Below, piece by piece: positions 26,155 to 40,632 of a stretch of 64,000 bases of DNA; position 1 is the first letter of the stretch, and every line of letters starts with the position of its first letter. The stretch comes from Gaeumannomyces sp. JS-464 (taxonomy: Eukaryota > Ascomycota > Sordariomycetes > Magnaporthales > Magnaporthaceae). The position numbers and the translations under genes are program-made. The notes under the pieces are model-generated. The model was not told where the DNA came from, did not search any database, and was given only the letters and a program-made list of their open reading frames with translations. The DNA lies in assembly GCA_002197995.1 (NCBI GenBank), contig NGZR01000012.1, positions 1-64,000 of the forward strand. The letters run 5' to 3'.

Positions 26155-29100
26155 CACACACACTACTACTCTACACGACCCACACACACACACACCCGCT
26201 ACACTACACACACACGTTTCTACACCACACTACACCACTACACTTACTTACACACTACGTACCTTTACTACTTTTCACGTACACTGGACACTTTCACACT
26301 TACGACCACTACACTGCACACTACGGCACTTACTTACTTGTTGTTACACTACGCACCACACACACTACTACTACGACTTTCCACTCTACCCCTACACACT
26401 ACACACTACTCACACACACACACCTTACACTTCACTACACTGTTCTTGTACCACACACTTGGACACTTGACTTACCTACCTACACACACACACACTACAC
26501 ACTACACTACACTACTACACTTACACTACTACACTTACACACTTTACACTACACACGACACGTTACTTACACACGCTACTTTTTTTACACACTTACACTT
26601 GTTTTTACTACGTTACACACTCACTACACGACACGTTACCACCTACGACACACTACACTGACACTACTACCCACACTTACACACGGTACTTACACTACAC
26701 TACACACGACGGACTACACTACACCACTACACTACTTGACTTTACTACACACACCTTACCACTACTACTTTCCTACTTTACACTTACACGTACACTACAC
26801 GACACGTACTCACTCACACACACGTACACACACTTACCTTGACTGTACACGACACACGACTACTACACACACTACTACTACGCTTTACTACTCGCGCTAC
26901 CGTACTTACGTACGTACCGTACTTACGTTGTACCACTACTTACGTACGTACCGTACTTACGTACGTACTGTACTTACGTACGTACCTACCTACTGACTAC
27001 ACACTCCTACCTACTTACACACACTACACTGCACACTACTTACGCTGTACACACCACTACTTACACACGCTACCACGCACCACCACACGGGACCTACACT
27101 ACACACTACACTTGCACACACTACCACACTTGGTACACTACACTACCTGTTCACACCACGACACACCTCACTCACACCTGGTCACACACCCGTACTTCTA
27201 CGGGACACGACTGCTCTACGCTCACACACTACACACACGTACACTACTCACTTACACACGACACTTTTACACCCCCTACGACACTTACACACCCACTACT
27301 ACACTACACTCCTTCTACGACACTCGGACTTACCTACACACACCACACGACTGCACTACTACTGACTTCACCACACGTACTACACTTACACACTCTACTA
27401 CACACACACACGACGTTCACTACCACTTACTACTACACTTACACTTGCGGTACACTTACTACTACACGTACACTACTCACACACTACACTACACACTACA
27501 CCCTCCTACACACACGACACTACCTTGTTACACTACTACCACCACTCACACACACCTACTACCGTACCTCACCTACACGACACACACACACACACACTAC
27601 CACACACCACCTACCTGCACGCACTGTTCACGTCACTACACACTCCACCTACACCACACGCTCTGACTTCTGCTTCACGCTACACACTCACACACGGACG
27701 CCCTACTTACGTTTCACGCTACTACGACCCCACACTACACACACACACTACTGACACTACTACGGACACTACACACGGCACACTACTGACACTCACACAC
27801 CACGCTCTTTGACGACTTCTGTACCACACACCACGTTACACACTTCACACACTTACCCACGTTACACCACTACACTACACCTGTTACACTACTACGCTGA
27901 CACCTTACACTACTTACGTTCACTACACCTACACTACACGTTGACGCTGTACCTTCTACACGACGACACCCACACGACACACACGCACTACTTTACCTAC
28001 TTACGCACCTTCACTCCGGCTACACTACACACACTTCCACTACCGTACGCTACACACGACTGACTACCACGCTACACCACTACACACACGACTACCCTAC
28101 ACACTTACACACACTCACGTACACTACGCTACTACCCTGGTCCACTACACGGTACTACACCACGCACTACACCCTACACTACACACGACACACACACTTA
28201 CACACGTTACTTACCTGGCCCCACACACACACACACACACACACGACTTACTACTTACGACTGTGTACGGTGCACACCACTACTTCTTTTACACACGACA
28301 CGTTTACACACGCACTCACGCACACACTGCCTGTACACTACACACCCACTACACTACACCCACACCACACCACTTACGGTCCTACACTCTTCTTTGCACT
28401 GCTTGCCACTACGTTTTTCTCTCGGCACACCTGTACACCACTACACGCACACTGCTACGTACACACGCTGGACACCACACGTACTTACACACACTCACCT
28501 TCTGACTACACACGACTACTTACACTGTACGGACACACACTACTACACTACACACACACACACACTTTTTTTTTTGACCACGTACTTCTACACACACACC
28601 TGACGTTGACGACACTTTACGTACTACACTACACACGCACACTGTTTACACACTACACGACACTTACTACACGGCGGGGTGGCTACACTACACCTTACTT
28701 TACCACGACTACTACTCCACTCTACTCCACTTCGTGCCACCGACACGTACACGCACGCGTACGTGCGTACGCACGCGTACGTGCGTACGCACGCACTACG
28801 CGCTACCGACACGTACACGCACTGGACCTCGACACGACACTACACTCGTACACTACACCTTACACACCCCGTTCTTACACCTTACACGACTACACACTTA
28901 CACCTTACACCTTACACCTTACACCTTACTCTTACTCTTACTCTACCTACTACACACACTACACGACACTTACTCGTACTTTTTTTCACTTTTCTGCTAC
29001 CGACACGTACACGGACCGCTACCGACACGTACCTTCGTACCTTCGTACGCACACACGCACTCCTTCACTGCACTACGGTACCCGACTCTTACTCGTACCT

Positions 29101-30390
29101 ACTTACTTCACTTACACACACACTACACTTACTACACACGACACGACACACGGTACACCTTACACCACACTTACCACACTGCACTGACGGTTTACGGTGG
29201 ACCTACCTTACACTGCTCACTTCTACACACCTACGGACTACGCTTCTACTTTACACACACTACGCTTGTACACTGTACTCACGTACTACACACACCTGAC
29301 GGACGTCACTTCACACGGTACTCTACTTACGCGGACTTCACCCTTGTACTTACACTTGACACTACTACTACACACTACTACTACACGACCACACTCACAC
29401 GCACGCTACCACACACACCTACACACACTACGACTCCACACACTACCTTACTTACACGTTTCACCCCTGCACACACACGCGTCACGGACTACGTCACCTT
29501 ACTTCTTCTACGGCCACACTTACTGTTACCTTTACACACGGACTTTACCCCTTTACACTCCCTTACTTCTCACCCACGGGTTCACGACCTACTGTCACTC
29601 ACTCTTACCTTTACACACCTACTTACTCTACACTTACTACTCTACACGTTACACTCGACCGGACGGACCACCTCGTGGACACGACTTACTTACTACACAC
29701 ACACACACTACACTTTTCTTCTACGTCGTTGACACCGTTCTTACTTACACTACTACTTACACTACACACCTACACACACTACACGCTTCGCTTCACACGT
29801 TACACCTTTACCCACTTTACCACGTTTTTCTTGACACACTTCACTCCTCTTTTACCCTTACTACACTTACTTACGCTACTACACGGGGACACCTACTTCC
29901 TACACTTCCTTGTACGCGTTACTTACTACCACACTCTGTCACTACGACACTGTACACTACTTTACCACTTCTACACACTTTACCACACTACACTACTCGT
30001 GGTTACGACTACCTACTACTTACACCCACACTACACCTACTACCCTTACTCTGACACTTGTACACGGACTCTTTCGACACACACACACGTACTTTACCCA
30101 CTTACTGTACTTTCCTTACTTACTTTACTCCTTTTTTTACACGGTACTTGTTACCACCACACCTTACACACTACACACCGACGTACCACCACTACACCAC
30201 GTACGGACTACCACCCCCTACACTACACTTTACTACACTTTTGTGTACACCACTCACTACCACCACACACACACTCACTTTTTCTTACACCTTACGTTAC
30301 ACACGTCTGTTCACGACCTTACGTCTTACCACACACCACTTGGACTTACTTTCTGCGCACACGCGACCGGACTTTACTCTCTACACTTTG
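26000..30390. other. AT-rich stretch, little recognised
   Basis: Sampled only. Near 28,735-28,830 there is a dense cluster of GTGCGTAGCAGC-like and TACGAAGTA palindromes. The last cox1 exons, after the QHFLGL mini-exon, should lie somewhere left of 30.4 kb but were not found. Confidence 0.3.
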
Positions 30391-30399
30391 TTGACGCTA

Positions 30400-31346
30400 C
30401 TACACACGGCACTCGGACTTTACACTCTTACTTACTACCACTACGGACTTCACTTTCACCCTTTTTTACACTTTACCTCACTTTTTACACTACACACTTT
30501 TCTTCCGTACTGTTTGTACACCCCACTACCTACGACTCCTGGTACCGTTACACGTACTACTTTACACACACTACGCTACACACCCACTACGGTTTTTACA
30601 CACGTCCACACTCTACACGACACACACTTTTTCTCTACCTTACACGACTACTGACTCTTTACGTGACCACGTACGACCGTTTTTCCACCACACACTCTCT
30701 ACACACTACACTGACCGGACACACACGCTACGCACTGACCCACTACTTTTACACTACTACCTTTGACTACTACTTACACACCTACTTTTTTCTTACGGAC
30801 TACGACACGGCTGACACACGTACACGTACCCTACACACCGTCTACGACTCCACTTTACCACCCACCTACCCTACTACTACTACCTCTACCCTGTACACTC
30901 TTACTTACACTCACCACTGTACGACTTACTACGCCACCACTCTTTACACACGTCTTTACTACACACTACTCACACCTTACGACACACCACCTGGCGTCAC
31001 TGACTACCACCTTTACACCACGGTGTACCACACGGGTACACACGTGGGGACTTTACGCTACACACTTACTTACGACGTTTTTACTTTCACGACACGACTT
31101 TACTTTGGTTTACTTACCTTTTACGGACTCTTCACGGTGACCCCTGACACGGTTTTCCTTGTACTACCTGTTACCTACCCACTCGTCACGACTACTACTT
31201 TTTACCCACTCTTCTACCTACACACGACTTTACTTACTCTGACGACCTGACACTACACTACACACGACACTACCACACACGACCCACACACACGCACTGT
31301 ACACACACACGACTACACACTACACACACCCGACTTGTACACCACT
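30400..31346 (-). CDS. GIY-YIG homing endonuclease with N-terminal membrane segment and linker, in cox1 intron
   Basis: The collapsed minus strand starts with ATG at 31,346 and a hydrophobic segment MLQSVLFIFLHAFGLCILYY. A Ser/Asp/Lys/Pro-rich linker of about 50 residues follows, then PLYPCTPVKVYHDASVSKL, typical of the region before a GIY-YIG domain. The domain itself reads IIYMWLINKITGRVYIGSG, with the YIG motif after one single-base correction. Further frame gaps lie near 31,080 and 30,945. It lies 3' of the group I core at 31.6 kb, so it is probably carried by the cox1 intron after the QHFLGL exon. The C-terminal end was not traced. Confidence 0.65.
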
Positions 31347-31564
31347 TTTTACTACTACTCTTGCTTACACACACTACACACTACACTTTACTTGTACACT
31401 TCACGACACACACACACGTACTTTACTTTTTGTTTACACTTTTTTCGTACTTTACACACTACCTTTTTACACTACCTCCTCCTGCTACGTACGCCGCCGC
31501 CCACGACGGGTCGACCTTCGCACGACGCACACTACTACCTTTACACCACTACTCACCTACTGTT

Positions 31565-31705
31565 ACACTTGGACCTACTTCTTTCACACCTTTACACACG
31601 TTGCACACCACCGTACTACGTCTCTGACGGACTCCTCACGACACACTTACACACTACCACCACTACTACCGTACTTTACCTCTGGACGTTTCCTGCTACA
31701 CTTGT
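31565..31705 (-). other. Group I intron core, cox1
   Basis: The collapsed minus strand has AATTAGCAGGAAACTCC (P), GGATCCTCAGAGACTA (R) and GAATAGTCC (S). The intron follows the QHFLGL mini-exon. Confidence 0.8.
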
Positions 31706-31817
31706 CTACTTCTACACTGCCTACACACACTTACACACTACGGCGTTTACGCACTACCACGTGTTGTACTTACACTTTCACTACTCACCTACTGCACACA
31801 CACACACGGCCTACCTG

Positions 31818-31843
31818 TACACACCCTACACGACACACTGTTG
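31818..31843 (-). CDS. cox1: cox1 mini-exon QHFLGL
   Basis: Cytochrome c oxidase subunit 1 is the catalytic, haem-bearing core of complex IV. Here six codons, QHFLGL, directly follow the preceding exon ending in FFP; together they give the invariant FFPQHFLGL of transmembrane helices X-XI. The exon is bounded on the right by the end of a GIY-YIG intron and on the left by the start of the intron with its core at 31.6 kb. An exon this short is unusual. Confidence 0.75.
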
Positions 31844-31865
31844 CGTTTACGGCGCACCGCACTTG

Positions 31866-33360
31866 TTACTACACTTTACTCTTTGTACACCTACTACTAC
31901 TTTTACCCACTTACTGACGACACTTTCCACTTTTCACACTACACGACACCTTTTACACTGACACTACACACGTTTACCTTTACGCACTACTTTCACACAC
32001 GCTTTACGACTACCACCCACTTGACACTTTTGCTACACTACACTTCACTGACGTACTTGCTACTCACACACTGCACTACTTGTTTTTCTGTTGGACACAC
32101 TACTCTTTACGACTACTTACGTACACACACACTTCCTTACTACTTCACCCACTTGGCTACTGGCACGTTCTACGCTACACTTTACCCGTCACACTTTGGA
32201 CACACTACTCTACGCCACTTTCTCTACCCACGACTTTACACACCTCCGCTACCTACCACTCACTTACTCACTCACTTACTACACACCTACACTGTGCTTA
32301 CCGTACTTTGACCTACTCTCTTACCACGGTTTTTCTCGACTACCTCACGTACACACACTCCTCTACCTACTTACACTACTTCACACACGGACTACTTACT
32401 ACACGACCTTGACTTTACTACACTACTACTTTACTTACTTACACTACTACACTTTACACTACGACGTACCTACTGACCTACACTTTGTACACTCCTTTTA
32501 CGACGCCTTACTTTACTACGACTGACACTACACACCCACTTGGCTTTTTACTCTACGTACACTTACACTACTCACTACTACCACACACTACCTACACACA
32601 CACACACTACACTACTTTACTTACTCCACTACTCTTCACACTACCTACTACACTTTACACACCCACTTACGCTACTTTTACACACACGTCTTACACGGAC
32701 ACCACACGTACACTCTGTTACTACACCCTGACGTACTTTACCACGACACACACTTTGACCACCACACACTTTTCGACTACGTTCACACACTACGCACTTA
32801 CTCTACACACTTACTTACCCCCACCTGACGGGTTGACTTCTACGGTACTACACCTTTACACACACGTACCTGTTACACTACGTTGGTTTACACACTTTTA
32901 CTTACTTGCACTACTTGTTCACTACACGCTACACGGACACGTTTGACGGCGTACGTACACTACACTACTGACACCTCTACACACCTTCACACTCTCGGGC
33001 GGGACGCCCGACGACTACTTTCTACACTTCTGACACGACTGACACCGACGGACTTACCTTACACACCCTTTACGTTACGTTTACTTACTACTTCCTCCAC
33101 TTCTTCTACGCTACGACTTGTTACGACACCTACCCTACTACTACGACACACCGACCTACTACACTCACTTTTTACTTTGTTACACTTTACTACACACCAC
33201 CCACGACACACCACCCTACACACTACCTTGACACCTTACACTTTGTTCACCACTCCTTCACTGACACGACGACACTCACACACCTTACACTACTCACTAC
33301 TTACTCTGTTTCACGACGACACGTTACTTACTTTACCCGTGCTACGTACGACGTACCGAC
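31866..33360 (-). CDS. GIY-YIG homing endonuclease with two C-terminal DNA-binding repeats, in cox1 intron
   Basis: The collapsed minus strand reads KYLGVSGVYKLTNKNDYSRF then FYIGSS, the GIY and YIG halves of the catalytic motif, at about 33,200-33,120. ARRMEEYNKLTKG (conserved Arg-containing helix) and YEQYAII.FKP (late Glu motif) follow. Two NUMOD-like DNA-binding repeats lie at 32.25-32.10 kb and 32.09-31.87 kb, ending KIYSYKDKL and TAA. The intron lies between the FFP and QHFLGL exons. Three or more single-base gaps break the frame. The start is uncertain: an in-frame ATG is at about 33,260, but the open frame begins further upstream. Confidence 0.75.
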
Positions 33361-33559
33361 ACCGTTTACACACTACACGCCACTTTTTTCACTACTTTCT
33401 GGACCTCACACACTTACCGTTTACTTACGACTGACACTACACACTTTTGGTACACACTCTACACTTTACGACTACACACACTACTCACACTGCTTACTTA
33501 CGTCACCTACACTACACTTTACGACTCACTACTCACTTACCCACTTACTTTTACACACT

Positions 33560-33700
33560 ACACACTTACACTTTACACACACTACTACGGGTACCTTGGC
33601 ACCTTGACTCGTTGACACGTTGCTTTACTACTTACACTACACACACTTACCCTGCTGACTTGGACTACTACACACTGTCTTACGGACTACCCACTACACC
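33560..33700 (-). other. Group I intron core, cox1 (FFP/QHF intron)
   Basis: The collapsed minus strand has GAATTGCTGGAAA (P), TATCCTAAGACA (Q) and TTCAACGATCAAG (R-like), just after the FFP exon and before the GIY-YIG ORF. Confidence 0.75.
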
Positions 33701-33803
33701 ACTCTTTCCACGCACACTTCACCCACACGTTTTTCACGGACACACACTTGTCCTTTTACCACCTACCACACACTTTCTACTTGTACGGCCCCCACACCTT
33801 TAC

Positions 33804-33831
33804 ACGGGACACGACACTGTACACGACTTAC
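33804..33831 (-). CDS. cox1: cox1 mini-exon NLTFFP
   Basis: About 19 collapsed bases, TAATCTTACATTCTTCCCT, code for the end of V-N-L-T-F-F-P, the conserved segment before QHFLGL. It sits between the S motif of one intron (ATATAGTCC near 33,850) and the 5' end of the next. The boundary on the right is inferred from the terminal G expected of group I introns. Confidence 0.65.
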
Positions 33832-33849
33832 CACCACTTGTGCGGACCT

Positions 33850-33985
33850 ACTACTACTTACACTTGTTTACACTCACTACTCACTACCGACTTACACACC
33901 ACACTTTCCTTCGTTTACGTCTCTGACGGTTCCTACCTCACTACACCGTGGCTTGTTACTTTTGGTTTCCTGCTGACTTGTCTAC
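33850..33985 (-). other. Group I intron core, cox1
   Basis: The collapsed minus strand has AATCAGCAGGAAACC (P), AACCTCAGAGACTAAACG (R) and ATATAGTCC (S). It lies directly upstream of the NLTFFP mini-exon. Confidence 0.82.
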
Positions 33986-34539
33986 GACTACTACCTTACA
34001 CGACTTTTACCTACACTTACACACCACACGTACCTTACACGCCTTACTGACGACTTTTCCACGCACTACTACGACACGACACTTGTGACGACGGCTACAC
34101 TCACTACCTACTTTCTGTTACGGTTTACGTGCTTCGCTACTCCGTACCCCTTTGGGTACGTACGGACTACGTACACACACTCCACACTCTTCTCCTTGAC
34201 ACGACGTTACTTCACTTTTTCACGTACTCTACACACTTTTTTTTACTTACACACGTTCACTCTTACCTTTACACACGTGTTGTTTACGTCGCACTTACAC
34301 TACGACACGGACACACACACTTACACTTCTTTACCCTGTTTTACCTACTACACCACGACACACACGACCTTTCCTCCTACTACCCGTACTTGTGCACGAC
34401 TACACTTTACCCTTTTACACTCCTTTGGCTGGACTGTACTACTTACGTTACACACTACACACACTTTTGTACTTCCTTCACCTACACTACGCTTTTTTTT
34501 TTCACTCCACTGCTGCGCTGTGACACACCGCTACACACG

Positions 34540-34590
34540 CTACGACCCCACGGTCCACACACCCTCTGGGTCTGGACCCGACGGGGGACA
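34540..34590. repeat. GC-rich palindromic element
   Basis: Collapsed: GACCCAGGTCC, a short loop, then GGGTCTGGACCGAGGGGG. A GC island in AT-rich sequence, related in style to the elements near 44.85, 57.84 and 61.0 kb. Confidence 0.6.
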
Positions 34591-35499
34591 CGACACGTTA
34601 CCACGTACCCACACACCTTACGGACTGACTTTTCCTTACTTGACACCACTTTGTTTGTACGCTTGCGCACTTACACACACTACGTACTCACACTTTTGTT
34701 TACACACTCCTGCTACCGCACGGACACTTACCCTGCACACCCTTTACACACACCACTTACTACGTTACGGCTTACTACTTTACTCTACACTGCTTTTTGT
34801 ACGCGACACGCTACCTACACACTCACACGACCACACACTTTCACGACACTCTTTTTTACCACACACACTTCTACGACACTTCCCACACACGACACACACT
34901 TTTCTACACACCCGTACTTTTTTCACTTGCTCTTACTTACTTACCTACTTTTGCTACACGTTTACTCTGACACTTACGTACTACACTACACTACACTACA
35001 CCTACACCCACTTCTTTTACGTTACACGTTACACGACCTACCTACCCTACTACTACACACACACTCCTTACGTTTTACTTGTTACTACACGCACTGTACA
35101 CACCACCCCGACTTTACTTTCTTACACCTCTTTACTACTACTACTCTTTTTTTTCTTCCTTACACTACTTACACACACACACACACACTACACCACACCT
35201 CTCCACGGACTTGGACTGGCGACACCCTCTACCTACTACACGACTTTACCTACTACCCACTCTCTTACCTTACTTCCACGACACACTACCTTCCCTTACT
35301 TTTTACACCCCCTACTACACACTACACTACTTCACGACACTTGTACCTTTACGACCACACTACACGACTACTTACTACACTTTACACACCCTACACCACT
35401 TTTACGGTACTTCACGACACGTACTCACTCCACCTACACACCACTTGCACACACCACCACGCACCCCACTACCTTACACTACCACTACGTGGACACACT

Positions 35500-36560
35500 G
35501 CTACTTTACACACTACTACTACTTTTACTACTTTACACACTTTGGACCTACTACTCACTTACTCTACACTTTTTTGCACCACACACTGGTACTTTACTAC
35601 CCACTACTTGGACTTTTTACTACTTGTACTTCACACTCTACTACACTGACACACTCTGACGTACTTTTTACACACTGTTACTGCTACTCCTTACGGACTC
35701 ACTTTTTACACTCCCTTACTTACACTACTACACACTCCTTTACACTTTTTGACCACCTCTACTACACACTTTACACACACTCTGACACTACTACACCCTG
35801 TTTTTCACTGACACACTACACTCACTACCACACACACTACCCACTACCCACCCTACCTGTTTGGTACTTTACACACCGTTACTACGACACTCACTGACGA
35901 CTTTCTACACACCGCTACCACGACTGGTTTACTACACACACACGGTACTCACCACTTACTCTACACACTTACACGTTTTCTTGTACTACTTCACTTACTC
36001 TTTACACACCTCTACACACTTACCACTTCACACTTCTACTTACCCTACCACTACACTTACTACTACTTACCTTCCACTCGGTACTCTACCTACACACCTG
36101 ACGACACTACACGACGTCACACACGCTTCACACTACTACTACACTTACGCTTCTTTACTACCTCTACTTCCTACGACTACACTTACCACACGACCTTTTA
36201 CACTCCACTCTACCTTTACACGTCTTACTTACACTCCACTTTACACTTTACTTACACTTACACTACACACTCACTTTCTGCTTTTGTACCTACACCTACT
36301 TCCACTTGACACTGTGGTTTACTTTTTACTCACGCCCTTACTTCTACCTACTACTGTACACACGTACTCTTGACACTACTGACGTTACACACACTTCTTA
36401 CACTCTCTACTTACTGTACACTTTACACTTCTACACTACGCTTTTACACTACCTACACTTTACGACACTTACACGTTTTCTTACTGTCACACACTTACCC
36501 GTCACCCACTCACACTTACTTCCTGCTACACTCACTTTACACACACACACACCTCTCTTC
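35500..36560 (-). CDS. Two-domain LAGLIDADG homing endonuclease in cox1 intron
   Basis: The collapsed minus strand has WLAGIIDGDGNF near 36,530, the first LAGLIDADG motif. It is followed by HNRDLRILTHIQDT, a GRIRADKNK strand, MIYLINKLNGLIRLKVDG and GIEYKEANYIL. A second motif with LVDTDGS is near 36,080. This is the complete two-domain layout of intron-encoded endonucleases. It follows the R motif at 36,600 closely, so the ORF begins inside or just after the intron core. Several single-base gaps occur, one right after DGDGN. The left end was not traced. Confidence 0.72.
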
Positions 36561-36597
36561 ACTTTTACACACTTACGACTACTTTGACCACTACTAC

Positions 36598-36640
36598 GTC
36601 TCTGACGACACTCTTTACCACGTTTTCTGCTGACTTGTGT
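36598..36640 (-). other. Group I intron core, cox1 (VVAH/FHYV intron)
   Basis: The collapsed minus strand has AATCAGCAGAAAAC (P) and ATTCTCAGAGACTATATG (R). The intron starts after the TYYVVAH mini-exon, near 36,870. Confidence 0.78.
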
Positions 36641-36871
36641 GTCCGTACTTTTTACTACACACTACACCACGGTTACTTACTTACTTTTCACCTACTTTAC
36701 ACACTTTCACTCTACTTTTACACACACACGACTCGTTACTTTACTTACTACTACACACACTACGTACACTACACACCTACACACACACCACCACGTTCCC
36801 ACGCACTACTACGTCACACACTGCGACACACTACACCACACTTACTTACTTGTTACTTACACGGCCCCCCT

Positions 36872-36901
36872 CACTGACGCTACCTACCACTACGTACACG
36901 T
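36872..36901 (-). CDS. cox1: cox1 mini-exon TYYVVAH
   Basis: About 21 collapsed bases, ACTTACTATGTAGTAGCTCAT, code for TYYVVAH, the invariant block of cox1 ending in a histidine next to the haem ligands. Group I intron sequence flanks it on both sides (S motif TATAGTCC near 36,970; next intron starting GAGGGGGGCC). Three cox1 exons of six or seven codons in one gene is notable. Confidence 0.78.
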
Positions 36902-36959
36902 CACTACACACACTACCCTCACTTTTTTTTACTACTACCACACCACCTGCTCACCGCAC

Positions 36960-37120
36960 GTGGACTCGGACCTACTACACCTTACTCTACACTCACTTTA
37001 CACCTACACACTACACCTTTCGACTTGTCACCGTTTACGTCTCTACCGGACTCCTACCTACACCTACACTACACTTACACTACTACACTCACTTACGCTT
37101 TGGTTTCCACCGGTACTTAC
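36960..37120 (-). other. Group I intron core, cox1
   Basis: The collapsed minus strand has GGATCCGTAGAGACTAAACG (R) near 37,040 and AAGTTATAGTCC (S) near 36,970; the TYYVVAH exon follows. Confidence 0.78.
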
Positions 37121-40100
37121 TCTTACTACCGACGCTTACTGGCTACTTTTTTTTTGTGCACTTACCGACACACACCACTACTACACGACCTTCACCCGTT
37201 ACGCACACACACTACACACTACTACTTTACTTTTACTTTTACTTTACCCGACACACACACTGTACTACACACTTTTCCACTGGTGACCACACGACACACC
37301 ACCGACCACCTTACCTACGACACACGCTTTTTACCTGACACTTTACTTTACACGGACCTCTACACTTTCTCACCCTACACCACACTGGTACACTTACGTA
37401 CCACACTGACACTACACTACACTTTTGGACTACGACACCACTCTTTTTACTACTACCTTCCACACACGTACACACACACTTACCCACTACACGGACTTTC
37501 TACACCTTTACTTACGTTACCTTACACACTACACTGTTTACACTACGTTTCTACTTACTACACACGGTCACTCACTTTTGTCCGACTTGACACACACGAC
37601 ACTGACTTACTTACGACTTTTCTTACTTGACACACACACACCCTTCTGCCTCACTACACACCCGGACTACACTCACTCCTTTACACACACACCCACGGTA
37701 CGACACACTACACACTGTACTTACGACTTTTACTACACTACGTTACACCTGTTCTTACTACTTTTACACACTTTCGACTTTACACTACACACTACACGTT
37801 TTTACCTTGTGACACGCTACCTGCCCCCCTTTCACGTTACACACACTCTTTTACACACACTGCACACGTTGACCACGACTTTTTTTGACACGTTACACAC
37901 GGACGGACTACACGTACTCACACACGACTTTTTACTACACTACTCTTCTACCTTCCTGCTTTTTACTTGACCTACCTCACACACTACACCACTCTGCTCC
38001 TTTACCCTGTACACTTTTTACCTGTTCCACCCTACTTACCTTTGGCACACTCTCACACTCACACCACTTTTACTACACTTACGACTGGACACGGTTACGA
38101 CTACACTTACACTGACCTACACTCTACTTTACACTGACTTGTTTACCGTCACACTGACTTACACCTTGACACTACCTTCCGTCTCCACTCCACTTACACC
38201 CCTACCTCACACACACCACTTTTACACCACTACTTCACTTACTACACTTACTCTTTACGTACACCTTTACCCTACACCTACACACTCACACTACACACGT
38301 TACTCACTCCTTACTTACTACACTTACGACTTTACTCTTTACTACCACACTACCTTTACGTACACACACACTACACACACTACACACACTACACACACAC
38401 TACACACACTTACACACACCACACGTACTTTTTACTTCCTACACTACACACCCACGTACACACCCCGTACTCGTGGACACTGCACACTACTCACACGTGA
38501 CACGCACTTACGCACACGACACCACACCTCCTGACTACACTCCCCCTGTTGTACACACCACTACACACTACCACACACACCCTACACTGCACACACTACG
38601 CACTTGACACGGTGTTACACTTTTACACACGACTCCTCCGTACGCACACGTACGCTACACTCACACGACGACTACTTTTACACTTCCTGTACGGTACCTG
38701 CACACTACACTTACACTGTGACACACTACGACACGACTTGGCCCCACACCACACACCACTGACGTACACACACCCCACTACACTTGTCACTTACGCCACA
38801 CACACACCCTTTCCCGACACCCGTACCGTGACTACGTTTCCCACTCACTACCGGCTCTCCTGACGACGACACACACACCTGTACCCTACTTTTCTCTCCT
38901 GTTTCCTTCGCACTACACCCACCACCCACTTACCACGTGGGACTACACCTACCTACCGACACACACCCGTCACCCTCCGGTCTTTCGACACCCTCACGGT
39001 GACTCCTACACACTTCTTTACACTACACACACCCCACTTACACACTACTTCCTTTACGGTTCACACTACCACACTCTACACCCACCGGTTTTTTTTACTT
39101 ACTACGTCTGCACACCTTCTACTACACTACCGTGACTACACTGTTACGACTACTGTTTTTACTTGTTCGTTTACCCTACACCCACTACGGACACTCTACG
39201 CTCGACACACGTGACACCACCTTACTTACTACTACACGACCACTTTTACTTGACTTACTACACGTTACACTCTCCCTTTTTACGACCACTGCTGTTTTCA
39301 CGCGTACTACGTTGGCCTACTACCTACCCTTACACTCTACACTGCTTTACACACCTCTACGTGTGGTTACACTCTTACTACTACACGACACACTGACTCT
39401 GACACACACTACCGGCACACTACACCTTACTGTTTACTTTTCACACACTCCCTCTCACTTACACTACTGACACTTTGACTGCTCACGTCTTACGCTACGC
39501 TCACGGTTTACGACTCCTTTACTACTACCTTTACGGACTCCCACCGACGTTTCACTACACGACACTACGACTACGTACGGTTGACACTACTCACACACTT
39601 ACACTTACTTACACACTACTTGACACTACGTACACACACTTACCTTCTTTTACACACCTACACACTCCACTGCGTACACTTACACACGACACACCCTTTA
39701 CTTACCGACCTACGACTCCACTCTCCCTGTACTTCACACTGACGCCACGACGCTACTGTACACTCCACACACTACACACACACGACACTTCACGGTTTAC
39801 ACTGGTTTTACACTTACTACTTACCCCTTACTGCTCCTGACGTACTACACACACACACGACTTACACACACACTTTCCACTACACACACCACACGGTACA
39901 CTTGTCTACGTTTGACACACACGACTCACACCTACTACACACACCGTTTTACCCTCTCACACTCTACGCTTTACCTTTCACACACCACACACGGACCCTG
40001 ACACCACACACTACACGCTACGCTCACTTACTACCTACACCCACTACGACTACACGGACACACACTTTTTACACCTGACTTGTTTTACACACCCTACTCC

Positions 40101-40590
40101 TACGGACTTTCACACTGCCCACTGCTTACTTCACTTCACACGCACTCCGACACACGTACACTACTACCCTACCACACTTACTACCTTCTACACCTCTACG
40201 GACGTTACACTTGTACACACACGACTTTCTCTCTACACGTTCGTACACTTTTACCTTTTTCGACTTACTGTGACACGACTACACACCCTACACACGGTTT
40301 ACTTTCACACACACGTTACACTGCCGTACCTCTTACGTTTTGTCCGACACGCGACTTACACTTACGCTTCTTCACGCCCTACCACACGTACACACTACCT
40401 TCTTACTACTACACACTTACCCACTTACACACACACCACACGACGTGGACGTACCTTACCACCTCACACGGTTTACTTACACACTGACGACTACGCGCAC
40501 CGTTGCACGCTGTGACACTACTGCTCTTGTCGACACCACTTTTGGACCACGTACTCTTACACTTTACACCACTACGACACTGTTACACAC
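37120..40590. other. cox1 intron sequence, not resolved
   Basis: Sampled only. By position this should be cox1 intron sequence with further exons between the QHLF and TYYVVAH exons. No exon was recognised. Confidence 0.3.
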
Positions 40591-40599
40591 CTTCTTGCG

Positions 40600-40632
40600 T
40601 GCTTGTCTCTGACGGACTCCTTTTACACTGAC
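40600..40632 (-). other. Group I intron core fragment (R motif)
   Basis: The collapsed minus strand contains AAGGATCCTCAGAGACAAGC, the P7/R signature seen in the cox1 introns. The rest of the core was not traced. Confidence 0.65.

Noticed and set aside
38960..39005. Large-subunit rRNA or tRNA piece (GTTCGAAAGACCGG)
   Set aside because: No cloverleaf and no neighbouring LSU landmark was found; rnl was not recognised anywhere in the window.
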